51,159 bases of DNA from Lachnospiraceae bacterium. Lineage in GTDB: Bacteria; Bacillota; Clostridia; Lachnospirales; Lachnospiraceae. A program made the translations under genes and the position numbers. Shown one piece after another: positions 26,955 to 35,792 of this stretch; within the stretch, counting starts at the first letter, position 1, and each line of letters begins with the position of its first letter. Below the pieces are notes generated by a model. That model worked only from the letters and a program-made list of their open reading frames with translations, ran no database searches and was not told the origin of the DNA. The DNA lies in the NCBI GenBank assembly GCA_016290905.1, contig JAEEVO010000012.1, forward strand, positions 1-51,159, in the 5' to 3' direction.

Positions 26955-27620
26955 ATGGAAAAAATAAAAGTTATAATAGCGGATGACAGCGATTTTGTCA
27001 GGGACGGCATGAAGATAATACTCGATGTGGATGATGAGTTTGAAGTCATAGGCTGCGCAGCCAACGGGAAGGAAGCAATAGAGATAGCTGAAAAAGAGGC
27101 TCCTGACGTCTTCCTGATGGATATCCAGATGCCGGTAATGGACGGTATTGAGGCCACAAAATACATAGTCGAAAAGAATCTCGGAAAAGTACTCATCCTT
27201 ACAACCTTTGATGATGACGAGCTTGTTAAACAGGCCCTTAAAAACGGCGCTAAGGGATATCTTATAAAAAATCATACCCCGGAACGTTTAAAACAGATGA
27301 TAAAATCCGTATACAGCGGGATCAGCGTGGTTGAGGAAAAGATGCTCGGAACGCTTACGGGTATCGGCGAAGACGCTTCCCTGTCCGGTTCAAAAAAGAC
27401 TACCGGCAATACAGCAGACGGGTTCGACCCATCCGGGTACACCGAAAGGGAACTTGATATCATCCGGGCGGTAGCGGACGGCCTGTCAAACCGGGAAATT
27501 GCCGAAAAGCTGTTCATTTCCGAGGGAACCGTAAAAAATTACATAACCAACATCCTCTCGAAAGAAAACCTCTCCCACCGAACCGCGCTTGCAGTCTACT
27601 ATCTCACCGGTAAAAAATAA
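26955..27620 (+). CDS. NarL/LuxR-family response regulator (second system)
   Basis: A 221-residue regulator: receiver domain with acidic pair DD (10-11) and phospho-acceptor D56, a linker (about 130-155), and a LuxR-type helix-turn-helix with GLSNREIAEKLFISEGTVKNYI. That helix is almost the same as in the first system (GLSNKEIADTLCLSEGTVRNYL), so the two regulators may see the same DNA site. The ATG at 26955 is chosen over a TTG at 26940 because GGAG lies between them. It is the last gene of the operon. Confidence 0.92.
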   Translation: MEKIKVIIADDSDFVRDGMKIILDVDDEFEVIGCAANGKEAIEIAEKEAPDVFLMDIQMPVMDGIEATKYIVEKNLGKVLILTTFDDDELVKQALKNGAKGYLIKNHTPERLKQMIKSVYSGISVVEEKMLGTLTGIGEDASLSGSKKTTGNTADGFDPSGYTERELDIIRAVADGLSNREIAEKLFISEGTVKNYITNILSKENLSHRTALAVYYLTGKK

Positions 27621-27642
27621 AACAACACTAACCTAACTCTTC

Positions 27643-27671
27643 TTTACAAATCTGAAAATATATAGTATAAT
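27643..27671 (+). promoter_or_regulatory. promoter of metG
   Basis: TTTACA (27643-27648), a 17-bp spacer and a perfect TATAAT (27666-27671), leaving a leader of about 90 nt. Confidence 0.78.
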
Positions 27672-27690
27672 ACAAAGATGTTTAAACTTT

Positions 27691-27726
27691 GACCGGGCAA
27701 AAACCGGAGATTGTTCCGGCACGGTC
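27691..27726 (+). promoter_or_regulatory. two-step hairpin in the metG leader
   Basis: An outer stem GACCG/CGGTC (27691-27695 with 27722-27726) encloses an inner stem CCGGA/TCCGG (27704-27708 with 27715-27719). No T-box sequence (AGGGTGG) and no S-box pattern is present, and no terminator follows. A role in metG control is possible but unproven. Confidence 0.4.
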
Positions 27727-27766
27727 AGAAAAGAACACTATACTATCAGTATCAGGAGGAAACTTT

Positions 27767-29710
27767 ATGTCAAACTTTTACATCACAACCCCGATCTATT
27801 ACCCGTCAGGGAATCCTCACATCGGGCACTGCTACACGACCGTTGCGTGCGATTCCATTGCCCGCTACCGCCGAATGCAGGGACATAACGTAATGTTCCT
27901 TACCGGTACCGATGAGCACGGACTTAAAATCGAGCAGAAAGCAAAAGAGGCCGGTGTAACACCTCAGAAATATGTTGACGACATAGTCGAGATTTTCAAA
28001 AAGCTCTGGAGCTATATGAACATCAGCTATGACCGCTATATCCGTACAACGGACGATTATCATATCGAGTCGGTACAGAAGATCTTTAAGACATTGTATG
28101 ACAAGGGTTACATCTATAAGGGCAAATACGTCGGAAAATACTGTACTCCCTGCGAAAGCTTCTGGACGCCTTCTCAGCTTAAAAACGGAAAATGTCCCGA
28201 CTGCGGCAGAGATGTGGTTGACGCCGAAGAAGAAGCTTATTTCCTCAAAATGTCTCTTTTCGCAGACAGACTCGAGGATCTTCTGCTTAACACCGATTAC
28301 CTTCAGCCGAAGACCAGAGCTATCGAGCTTGTAAACAACTTCATCAAGCCCGGTCTCGAAGACCTATGCGTTTCCCGTACCTCATTCACATGGGGAATAC
28401 CGGTAACCTTTGATCCAAAGCATGTTGTCTATGTCTGGATAGACGCTCTCTCCAACTACATCACGGCTCTTGGCTATGAAAACGGAAAATATAATGATTT
28501 TGAAACCTTCTGGCCTGCGGATGTACATATGGTCGCAAAGGATATCATGAGATTCCACGCACTTATCTGGCCCGCAATGCTTATGGCACTTGAACTGCCG
28601 CTTCCCAAGCATCTTGCCGTACACGGCTGGATAACCTTTAACGGAGACAAAATGTCAAAATCAAAAGGCAATGTGGTAGATCCTTTCATTCTCGGAAACC
28701 GTTACGGCTGTGATGCCATACGTTACCACATCCTCCGTGAAATGGCACTGGGTGCAGATTCCGATTTTTCAAACGAGATCCTTATCAACCGTATAAACTC
28801 GGATCTTGCCAACGGCTTCGGAAACCTTGTATCAAGAACCGTTGCAATGGCTGACAAGTATTTCGGCGGAACCCTTCCGTCCGAGCGAGAGGACGCTCCC
28901 ATTGATGAGGAACTTAGGTCCCTGGCAGTATCAATCTGCGGCAAGGTCGACGAATTTATCGATAACACTCAGATCAAACAGGCGCTTGAAACCATCTTCA
29001 CACTTGTTGACAGGGCAAACAAATACATAGACGAGACCGCTCCTTGGGTTCTCGGAAAGGACGAAAGCAAAAAGGCACGTCTTGCTACCGTTCTTTACAA
29101 CCTGCTGGAGTCGATCCGTATAATATCCACTCTCCTTTCTTCGTTCATGCCTTCAACCATGCCTAAGGTATGGGAACAGATAGGTGCAGCGAAGGAAGAT
29201 GTTACCTATTTAAACGCATCGAAGTTCGGAGTACTTCCCGCAAACGTGACTGTTCACAAGGGAGAGATCCTCTTCCCTCGTATAGACGTAGATAAGGAAA
29301 TTGACGAGCTTAACGCGATCCTTCTCGCAAACGCACCCAAACAGGAACCCGAAGACCCCGGTTTCACACCCGAGCCCCAGGCCGAGCAGATAGAGTTTGA
29401 CAGCTTTGCGGCTGTGGATTTAAGAGTTGCAAAGGTAATCGAATGCGAAAAGGTCAAAAAATCAAAGAAACTGCTCAAGCTTCAGCTGGACGACGGTATG
29501 GGCGGAAGACAGGTTGTTTCAGGCATTGCACAATGGTATGAACCTCAAGACCTGATCGGAAAAAAGGTAATAATAGTCGCAAATCTTAAGCCTGTTGTCC
29601 TCTGCGGAGAGGAGTCAAAGGGCATGATCTGTGCGGCAGACCTTCCCGACGGAAGCTGTGCTGTCCAGTTTGCGGACGACAAAATGCCCTGCGGAGCAAA
29701 ATTAAGGTAA
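27767..29710 (+). CDS. metG: methionyl-tRNA synthetase
   Basis: A 647-residue class I synthetase that charges tRNA-Met. The HIGH motif is GNPHIGHCYTT near the start, the zinc-knob cysteines are in YCTPCESFW and CPDCGRD, and KMSKS is in GDKMSKSKGN. An anticodon-binding helical domain follows. The C-terminal tRNA-binding OB domain (about 535-645; DLRVAKVIECEKVKKSKKLL) is present, as in the homodimeric type. The start is the ATG at 27767, seven bases after AGGAGG; the frame extends 26 codons upstream, through the leader hairpin, and is not used. Confidence 0.96.
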   Translation: MSNFYITTPIYYPSGNPHIGHCYTTVACDSIARYRRMQGHNVMFLTGTDEHGLKIEQKAKEAGVTPQKYVDDIVEIFKKLWSYMNISYDRYIRTTDDYHIESVQKIFKTLYDKGYIYKGKYVGKYCTPCESFWTPSQLKNGKCPDCGRDVVDAEEEAYFLKMSLFADRLEDLLLNTDYLQPKTRAIELVNNFIKPGLEDLCVSRTSFTWGIPVTFDPKHVVYVWIDALSNYITALGYENGKYNDFETFWPADVHMVAKDIMRFHALIWPAMLMALELPLPKHLAVHGWITFNGDKMSKSKGNVVDPFILGNRYGCDAIRYHILREMALGADSDFSNEILINRINSDLANGFGNLVSRTVAMADKYFGGTLPSEREDAPIDEELRSLAVSICGKVDEFIDNTQIKQALETIFTLVDRANKYIDETAPWVLGKDESKKARLATVLYNLLESIRIISTLLSSFMPSTMPKVWEQIGAAKEDVTYLNASKFGVLPANVTVHKGEILFPRIDVDKEIDELNAILLANAPKQEPEDPGFTPEPQAEQIEFDSFAAVDLRVAKVIECEKVKKSKKLLKLQLDDGMGGRQVVSGIAQWYEPQDLIGKKVIIVANLKPVVLCGEESKGMICAADLPDGSCAVQFADDKMPCGAKLR

Positions 29711-29764
29711 CTACGGTTCTTTATCAGAGTTTTTCAACAGATAAATAAAAACAGGAGGTAAGAT

Positions 29765-31561
29765 ATGAGGGTAACTAACGAAATTATTTATGTAGGGGTT
29801 AACGATCATAAGATCGATCTGTTCGAAGGTCAGTACGTAGTACCTGAGGGCATGGCTTATAATTCATACGTGATCGTGGATTCAAAAATCGCAGTCATGG
29901 ATACGGTAGACAGGAATTTTACACACGAATGGCTTGATAATCTGGCAAATGCCTTAGGCGACAGGAAACCCGATTATCTTGTGGTCCAGCACATGGAACC
30001 CGATCATTCGGCAAACATCTGCAACTTCATGAATACCTATCCCGAAGCAAAGATCGTTTCTTCTTCAAAGGCATTCGCAATGATGAAGAACTTCTTCGGA
30101 AAGGAATTTGAAGACAGAAGGATTGTTGTTGCTGAAGGGGATACCCTTGAACTCGGTACCCATACCCTATCCTTCATAGGCGCTCCCATGGTTCACTGGC
30201 CCGAGGTCATCATGACCTACGACGCCAAGGATAAGGTCCTGTTTTCTGCCGACGGCTTCGGTAAATTCGGAGCTTTGGATGCAGAAGATGACGACTGGGC
30301 ATGTGAGGCAAGAAGATACTATTTCGGTATCGTCGGAAAATACGGCGTACAGGTACAGGCTGTTTTAAAGAAGGCCGCCGCACTTGATATTGAAAAGATA
30401 TGTCCGCTTCACGGTCCCGTACTTACAGAAAATCTCGGATACTATATCGATCTTTACAATACATGGTCAAGCTACGGCATCGAATCCGACGGCATCATGA
30501 TCGCCTATACCTCCGTTTACGGAAATACAAAGAAGGCTGTCGAACTCCTTGCCGACAGGCTTAAGGCAAAGGGCTGCCCGAAGGTTGTCGTAAACGATCT
30601 CGCGCGTTCCGATATGGCGGAAGTTGTTGAGGATGCCTTCAGATACGGCAGAATCGTCCTTGCAACCACTACCTATAATGCTGATATCTTCCCGTTCATG
30701 AGAGAATTCATAAATCACCTGACCGAACGCGGGTTCAAGAATAAGACAGTCGGTATGATAGAGAACGGCTCGTGGGCTCCCATGGCCGTAAAGGTTATGA
30801 AGGAAATGCTTTCGGGCTGCAAGAACATCACTTATACCGACACAAACGTAAAGATTACCTCTGCCCTTAACGATGTAAGCAAGGAACAGATAGAAAAGCT
30901 TGCCGACGAGCTCTGCATGGACTATATGGCAGCAGCTCCCGATACTGCAAACAAGAACGATCTTACGGCACTTTTCAAGATCGGATACGGTCTTTATGTT
31001 GTTACGTCAAACGACGGAAAGAAGGATAACGGCCTTATCGTAAATACCGTATCACAGGTTACCAGTACCCCCAACAGGGTTGCGGTATGCATCAACAAAC
31101 AGAATTATTCACACCACGTGATAAAACAGACCGGCATCATGAACGTAAACTGCCTGTCAGTGGACGCTCCTTTCTCCGTATTTGAAAACTATGGTTTCAG
31201 GAGCGGCAGGAATACCGATAAATTCGAAGGCGTAGATGTTCTCCGTTCCGATAACGGACTCATCTTCCTTCCGAGATACATCAATGCTTTTATGTCACTT
31301 AAGGTTGAACAGTATGTGGATCTCGACACCCACGGAATGTTCATCTGTTCGGTTACCGAAGCAAGAGTCATGTCCGACAGGGAAACCATGACCTACACCT
31401 ATTATCAGGACAATGTTAAGCCGAAGCCCCAGACCGAAGGCAAGAAGGGCTGGGTATGCAAGATCTGCGGTTATATCTACGAAGGTGAGGATTTACCCGA
31501 AGACTTCATCTGTCCTCTTTGTAAACACGGTGCAGCAGACTTCGAACCGATCAAGAGCTGA
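29765..31561 (+). CDS. flavodiiron protein fused to flavin reductase and rubredoxin domains
   Basis: A 598-residue four-module protein that should reduce O2 to water (or NO to N2O) in the cytoplasm of an anaerobe. The beta-lactamase-like diiron domain (1-250) has ligands H76, E78, D80, H81, H144, D163 and H216, all present. The flavodoxin domain (about 253-395) has FMN loop TSVYGNTKK. A flavin-reductase-like split barrel (about 405-545) and a rubredoxin (about 550-598) with CKICG and CPLC complete it. Having both the electron-entry flavin module and rubredoxin in one chain is less common than the plain FprA core. ACAGGAGG precedes the ATG. Confidence 0.92.
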   Translation: MRVTNEIIYVGVNDHKIDLFEGQYVVPEGMAYNSYVIVDSKIAVMDTVDRNFTHEWLDNLANALGDRKPDYLVVQHMEPDHSANICNFMNTYPEAKIVSSSKAFAMMKNFFGKEFEDRRIVVAEGDTLELGTHTLSFIGAPMVHWPEVIMTYDAKDKVLFSADGFGKFGALDAEDDDWACEARRYYFGIVGKYGVQVQAVLKKAAALDIEKICPLHGPVLTENLGYYIDLYNTWSSYGIESDGIMIAYTSVYGNTKKAVELLADRLKAKGCPKVVVNDLARSDMAEVVEDAFRYGRIVLATTTYNADIFPFMREFINHLTERGFKNKTVGMIENGSWAPMAVKVMKEMLSGCKNITYTDTNVKITSALNDVSKEQIEKLADELCMDYMAAAPDTANKNDLTALFKIGYGLYVVTSNDGKKDNGLIVNTVSQVTSTPNRVAVCINKQNYSHHVIKQTGIMNVNCLSVDAPFSVFENYGFRSGRNTDKFEGVDVLRSDNGLIFLPRYINAFMSLKVEQYVDLDTHGMFICSVTEARVMSDRETMTYTYYQDNVKPKPQTEGKKGWVCKICGYIYEGEDLPEDFICPLCKHGAADFEPIKS

Positions 31562-31577
31562 AAACAGGAGAAACAAA

Positions 31578-31817
31578 TTGAGACTCGATAAATATCTAAA
31601 GGTATCACGGCTTATTAAACGCAGAACCGTTGCGAACGAAGCGGCGGACTCCGGAAGGGTGCTTCTTAACGGAAAGGAAGCCAAACCGTCCGCAAACGTT
31701 AAAGTCGGAGATATCATTGAAATCGGCTTTGGAAACAAAACCGTCAAGGTAGAGGTGCTCGCAATAGCGGATACCAGCCGCAAGGAAGAAGCAAAGGAAC
31801 TTTTCAGATATCTGTAG
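31578..31817 (+). CDS. rqcP: S4-domain RNA-binding protein RqcP
   Basis: A 79-residue single S4 domain (RLDKYLKVSRLIKRR...GRVLLNGKEAKPSANVKVGD). It fits RqcP/YabO, which helps RqcH add alanine tails to peptides stuck on split 50S subunits; Hsp15 is the other name for this type. The start is a TTG at 31578 with AGGAG seven bases upstream; the longer upstream frame runs inside the flavodiiron gene and is not used. Position just before divIC matches yabO in Bacillus subtilis. Confidence 0.85.
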   Translation: MRLDKYLKVSRLIKRRTVANEAADSGRVLLNGKEAKPSANVKVGDIIEIGFGNKTVKVEVLAIADTSRKEEAKELFRYL

Positions 31818-31859
31818 CATAAGCTTTTTCGACCTGAGTTTAAGAAAGGGGGCTCGTCC

Positions 31860-32168
31860 ATGGCAAAAAGACAAGTGAAGACAAAAAGCCGTCTGGGACT
31901 GATATGCGTTATGTTTGTTGTCCTTTTGATATGCGGTTTCATTTATTTCAAAACCATGGAATTAAAGAACGAACTCATGGTCTTAAACTCCACGCTTGAT
32001 TCCATACAGGAAGATATAAGTCTCGCAAGGAAAAAACAGGAAGATCTGAAAAACGAAGAAAAATACCGCCAGACCGATGACTACAAAAAGGATGAGGCAA
32101 AGGATATCTACGGTTTGAGAGATCCTGACGAGACCATATTCCTGCCCAATGAACCCGAAGGAAATTGA
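31860..32168 (+). CDS. divIC: septum formation initiator DivIC/FtsB-like
   Basis: A 102-residue bitopic membrane protein: short basic N-terminus, one transmembrane helix (about 12-32), then a coiled coil (about 34-70) and the family end motif YGLRDPDETIF (as in Y-G-x-R-x-P-x-E-x-x-F). DivIC joins DivIB and FtsL at the division site. It lies between rqcP and tilS, the usual place in Bacillota. Confidence 0.88.
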   Translation: MAKRQVKTKSRLGLICVMFVVLLICGFIYFKTMELKNELMVLNSTLDSIQEDISLARKKQEDLKNEEKYRQTDDYKKDEAKDIYGLRDPDETIFLPNEPEGN

Positions 32169-32171
32169 CAG

Positions 32172-33599
32172 ATGGATGAAGTCGAGAAGAAAGCACTTGC
32201 TTTTATAAAGGAAAACTGTTTTTTGGAAAAAGGTGAAACCGTGATCGCCGGTGTTTCAGGAGGGGCTGATTCCATGTGCATGCTTCTGCTTTTGATGAAG
32301 CTGAAAAACGATATGGATCTGAAGATCGTCGTAGCGCATGTTAATCACGGTATCCGCGGCATTGAAGCGGATGCCGATGAAGAGTTCGTCGGTGCTTTCT
32401 GCAGGACTCACGGATTGGCTTTCGAACCGGTTTTTGCGGATATCCCACGTCTGGCTGTAGAAACGGGGAAAACCTGTGAAGAGGCCGGCCGGGATTTTCG
32501 TTACGATTTCTTTAAACAGCTGGCGATAAAATACCGATCAAAGAAGATCGCCGTGGCTCATAACTGTGGCGATAATGCCGAAACGGTACTCTTTAACATT
32601 TTCCGTGGAACGGGTATCAAAGGTCTTACCGGTATAGTTCCCAAAAGGAACATTAAGGATGCGGACGGAAACGAGCTCTGTCTTATCCGTCCGGTTCTCT
32701 GTCTGACAAGATCCGAGATAGAAAAGTTTCTAAGTTCAATTAATCAGGAATATCGCATAGATCATACCAACAGCGATAATCACTATTCGAGAAACCGAAT
32801 ACGTAACGAGATCCTTCCTCAGGCAGAAAAATACATAAACTCAAATGTCTTAGGCCATATAGCCGCCTTAAGCCGTCAGGCTTCGGAGGTTGAAGATTAT
32901 ATTTCCCTTAAGACGGACGAAGCAATGAAATATGCAAAGCTGACTGTCCTGGAAGACGGATATATCGTCGACGGTTCTCTCGGTATCGAAGGCTTGTCCG
33001 GGCTTCATCCCGTTATAAGGACCAATCTTATCCGCCGGGTTTTCGGAAGTGTTGCCGGAAGGCTAAAGGACGTGGAAGATGTTCATATAAGGGCTATAGA
33101 CGGATTACGGCTGGCTCAGAGCGGCAGATCGCTTTCGCTGCCCTACGGGATAACCGCCGTCAGGGAATATGATAATATCGTCCTGAAAAAAAGCCCCTGC
33201 CCAAAGGAGCTCCCGGAAAATCCCGATATAAAAGTACCGGATGTGAAAAAGCCGGCCGGTACGGGACCGGAAGTAAGCTTAAAAATTTGTGACAGGGCTC
33301 AGCTCGGAGAAATCCCCCGCGAAAAGAACATCAAATGGTTCGATTACGACCGGATAGGCTCCATGCCTGTTTTACGGAACATGAAAGACGGCGATTATCT
33401 TCTTATAGGAAAGGACCTGAACAAAAAGAGCCTGCGCCGGTTCATGATAGATAACAAAATCCCGCTGTCAGAAAGATGCGGTATCACTCTCCTGGCAGAC
33501 GGAAGCCATGTTCTCTGGGTAGTCGGCTACAGACAGGATGAAAGCTGTCTTGTAACCTCCGATACTAAGAAGGTGCTCATAGCGGAAATAACTGCCTGA
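32172..33599 (+). CDS. tilS: tRNA(Ile)-lysidine synthase
   Basis: A 475-residue PP-loop ATPase that converts C34 of tRNA-Ile(CAU) to lysidine. The ATP-binding motif SGGADS is at 29-34. HVNHGIRG and [24 protein letters not shown] follow, and the C-terminal TilS domain (about 395-470) closes with the [14 protein letters not shown] motif. The gene starts three bases after divIC stops, so it is coupled. Usually hpt sits between tilS and ftsH; it is missing here. Confidence 0.93.
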   Translation: MDEVEKKALAFIKENCFLEKGETVIAGVSGGADSMCMLLLLMKLKNDMDLKIVVAHVNHGIRGIEADADEEFVGAFCRTHGLAFEPVFADIPRLAVETGKTCEEAGRDFRYDFFKQLAIKYRSKKIAVAHNCGDNAETVLFNIFRGTGIKGLTGIVPKRNIKDADGNELCLIRPVLCLTRSEIEKFLSSINQEYRIDHTNSDNHYSRNRIRNEILPQAEKYINSNVLGHIAALSRQASEVEDYISLKTDEAMKYAKLTVLEDGYIVDGSLGIEGLSGLHPVIRTNLIRRVFGSVAGRLKDVEDVHIRAIDGLRLAQSGRSLSLPYGITAVREYDNIVLKKSPCPKELPENPDIKVPDVKKPAGTGPEVSLKICDRAQLGEIPREKNIKWFDYDRIGSMPVLRNMKDGDYLLIGKDLNKKSLRRFMIDNKIPLSERCGITLLADGSHVLWVVGYRQDESCLVTSDTKKVLIAEITA

Positions 33600-33660
33600 C
33601 CGGAAATCTCGGATTCCCGATGCGTGCAGTATATATAAAGTAAGAAAAGGTGAATTAGAA

Positions 33661-35466
33661 ATGGGAAAGTCTAAAGGATTTGGATTGTATCTTGCGTTTA
33701 TTGTAGTTCTGATACTCATAGTGTATTTTACTAAAAATATCAGCGAGTCTAAATACGACAACTACACGTTCAAGGATTTTTCTGAAGCTTTGAACAATAA
33801 GCAGATACAGGCAGTAACCATTGTCCCATCGGAAGATGTCCCGATGGGCGTGGTAAAATTCTCCCTTTCATCGGGACAGAGGGCTAAGGTCACCTGTTCG
33901 GATGTAAAGGAAATGGAAAAGATCTTAAGAGAAGCAAACATCCCGTATTCCTTAGAGGAAATAGAAAAGCCGGGCTGGTTCTTTACAACTGTTCTACCCT
34001 ATCTGTTGATAGCCGTTGTACTTATCGTCTTTATGATGATAATTACCGGACAGAGCGGATCAAACAGCGGAACAAAGGTAATGAACTTCGGAAAATCACG
34101 GGCAAGGGTTACCATAGGCAAGGACAATACGTTCTCATTCAAGGATGTAGCCGGTCTTAAAGAAGAAAAGGAGGATCTTGAGGAAATAGTCGATTTCCTG
34201 AGGAATCCCGCAAAATATACCGCTGTAGGCGCAAGAATCCCGAAGGGCATACTCCTTGAGGGTTCACCCGGAACAGGAAAGACGCTTCTCGCGAAAGCAG
34301 TTGCGGGCGAAGCAGGCGTTCCGTTCTTCTCCATATCGGGTTCCGATTTTGTCGAGATGTTCGTCGGCGTCGGCGCATCCAGAGTAAGAGAGCTCTTTGC
34401 CGATGCCAAGAAAAACGCTCCCTGCATTATCTTCATTGACGAGATAGACGCAGTTGCCAGACGTCGTGGTACAGGTATGGGCGGCGGCCACGATGAAAGA
34501 GAGCAGACCTTAAACCAGATGCTCGTAGAGATGGACGGTTTTGGTGTCAACGAGGGCATAATCGTTCTTGCCGCCACCAACCGTGTGGATATACTTGATC
34601 CCGCCATCCTCCGTCCCGGACGTTTTGACCGAAAGATAGTCGTAGGACGTCCCGATGTCAAGGGCCGTGAAGATATCCTTAAGGTTCATGTTAAAAACAA
34701 GCCGCTTTCGGATGATGTCGATCTTTCACAGATTGCCCGTACAACAGCGGGCTTTACCGGTGCAGACCTTGAAAACCTGATGAACGAGGCTGCTATCGTT
34801 GCAGCAAAGGAAAACAGGAAGTTCATCAACGAAGAAGATATTAAAAAGTCCTTCATCAAAGTCGGGATCGGTACCGAACGCAAGAGCAAGGTTGTTTCGG
34901 ATAAGGAAAAGAAGATAACAGCTTACCACGAATCCGGTCATGCCATCCTTTTCCATGTACTTCCCGATGTAGGTCCTGTTTATACGGTATCCATAATCCC
35001 TACCGGATTAGGCGCAGCCGGCTACACCATGCCGCTTCCCGACAGGGACGAGATGTTCTATACCAGAAGCCATATGCTTCAGGATATCATGGTATCCTTA
35101 GGTGGAAGAATTGCCGAAGAGCTTATCTTTGAGGATATCACGACCGGTGCATCCCAGGATATTAAGAACGCTACTGCCACCGCAAGAAAAATGGTTACCC
35201 GTTACGGATTTTCCGAGAGCATCGGTATGGTTAACTATGATAATGATGACGACGAGGTCTTCATCGGTAGGGATCTTGCACATACAAGAAGCTACAGCGA
35301 GAATGTTGCAAACCGTATAGACGAAGAAGTTCACTCCATCATCGACAAATGTTACGAAGAAGCTAAGCGTATCATCAACGAGCACATCGAAGTGCTCCAT
35401 AAGAGTGCCGCACTTCTTATAGAGAAGGAACGTATTACCAGAGATGAATTTGAGGCTCTTTTTTAA
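33661..35466 (+). CDS. ftsH: ATP-dependent zinc metalloprotease FtsH
   Basis: A 601-residue membrane AAA+ protease that degrades membrane and regulatory proteins. Two membrane helices (about 8-24 and 108-128) flank a small external domain. Walker A is GSPGTGKT (201-208), Walker B is IIFIDEID, the second region of homology is [20 protein letters not shown] and the zinc site is HESGH (423-427). The second Walker A residue is Ser where Pro (GPPGTGKT) is nearly universal; the catalytic Lys and Thr are kept. AAAAGGTG precedes the ATG. Confidence 0.95.
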   Translation: MGKSKGFGLYLAFIVVLILIVYFTKNISESKYDNYTFKDFSEALNNKQIQAVTIVPSEDVPMGVVKFSLSSGQRAKVTCSDVKEMEKILREANIPYSLEEIEKPGWFFTTVLPYLLIAVVLIVFMMIITGQSGSNSGTKVMNFGKSRARVTIGKDNTFSFKDVAGLKEEKEDLEEIVDFLRNPAKYTAVGARIPKGILLEGSPGTGKTLLAKAVAGEAGVPFFSISGSDFVEMFVGVGASRVRELFADAKKNAPCIIFIDEIDAVARRRGTGMGGGHDEREQTLNQMLVEMDGFGVNEGIIVLAATNRVDILDPAILRPGRFDRKIVVGRPDVKGREDILKVHVKNKPLSDDVDLSQIARTTAGFTGADLENLMNEAAIVAAKENRKFINEEDIKKSFIKVGIGTERKSKVVSDKEKKITAYHESGHAILFHVLPDVGPVYTVSIIPTGLGAAGYTMPLPDRDEMFYTRSHMLQDIMVSLGGRIAEELIFEDITTGASQDIKNATATARKMVTRYGFSESIGMVNYDNDDDEVFIGRDLAHTRSYSENVANRIDEEVHSIIDKCYEEAKRIINEHIEVLHKSAALLIEKERITRDEFEALF

Positions 35467-35526
35467 AAATGTTACATATTTTTGTAAAAATTGCTCAAAA
35501 ATTAGTTAAAGAAAAGTAAATGTTTG

Positions 35527-35556
35527 TGCACACTTTTTTAAAAAAGATGCTATAAT
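35527..35556 (+). promoter_or_regulatory. promoter of the left small RNA
   Basis: TGCACA (35527-35532), an 18-bp spacer and TATAAT (35551-35556). In the other copy both boxes and the spacer length are kept, while three of the 18 spacer bases differ. Confidence 0.65.
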
Positions 35557-35562
35557 ACATAA

Positions 35563-35678
35563 TTGTAAACCCCAATACATTTATAGTTTTTGCTACACCC
35601 CAAACTAAGCGCATTTGGCGCTTATAGCAAAAATACCTTCTCCGAAAAAAGGATGACCCCCCCAGGTTGTCCTTTTTT
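35563..35678 (+). ncRNA. candidate small RNA, left copy
   Basis: A predicted transcript of about 116 nt with no start codon followed by an open frame. TTTTTGCTA (35587-35595) pairs with TAGCAAAAA (35625-35633). Inside, AAGCGC pairs with GCGCTT around loop ATTTG. A terminator stem GGATGACC/GGTTGTCC with flanking A6/T6 ends it (35645-35678). Three C-rich single-stranded patches (AACCCCAA, CACCCCAA and the terminator loop) could pair with Shine-Dalgarno sequences, as C-rich small RNAs of Bacillota do. It belongs to no RNA family I recognise; the start is inferred from the -10 box. Confidence 0.6.
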
Positions 35679-35708
35679 ATTTCGTTCCCCTAAATGCAAG
35701 AAAGTACA

Positions 35709-35737
35709 TTGTTTTTAAAGTAATGTAATGATAAACT
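35709..35737 (+). promoter_or_regulatory. possible promoter of the MATE gene
   Basis: TTGTTT (35709-35714), a 17-bp spacer and TAAACT (35732-35737), between the small RNA terminator and the MATE start. Confidence 0.4.
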
Positions 35738-35792
35738 TAACATTATATTGAAAACGGTTCTGTCCGTAACATATTCGAAAGCGGTGAAGGAA

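Larger units (their letters stand above)
35519..35679 (+). repeat. 161-bp inverted repeat, left copy
   Basis: About 94% identical (nine differences counted by eye) to the reverse complement of 37182-37342. It covers a promoter, a structured transcribed part and a terminator, so the repeat unit is one complete small RNA gene. Together the two copies bracket a MATE exporter gene. Confidence 0.85.

Noticed and set aside
27672-27766. T-box or S-box riboswitch before metG
   Set aside because: Searched for AGGGTGG, a terminator/antiterminator pair and the usual length; none present.
33999-34661. 220-residue minus-strand frame
   Set aside because: Shadow of ftsH; the sense frame has all catalytic motifs.
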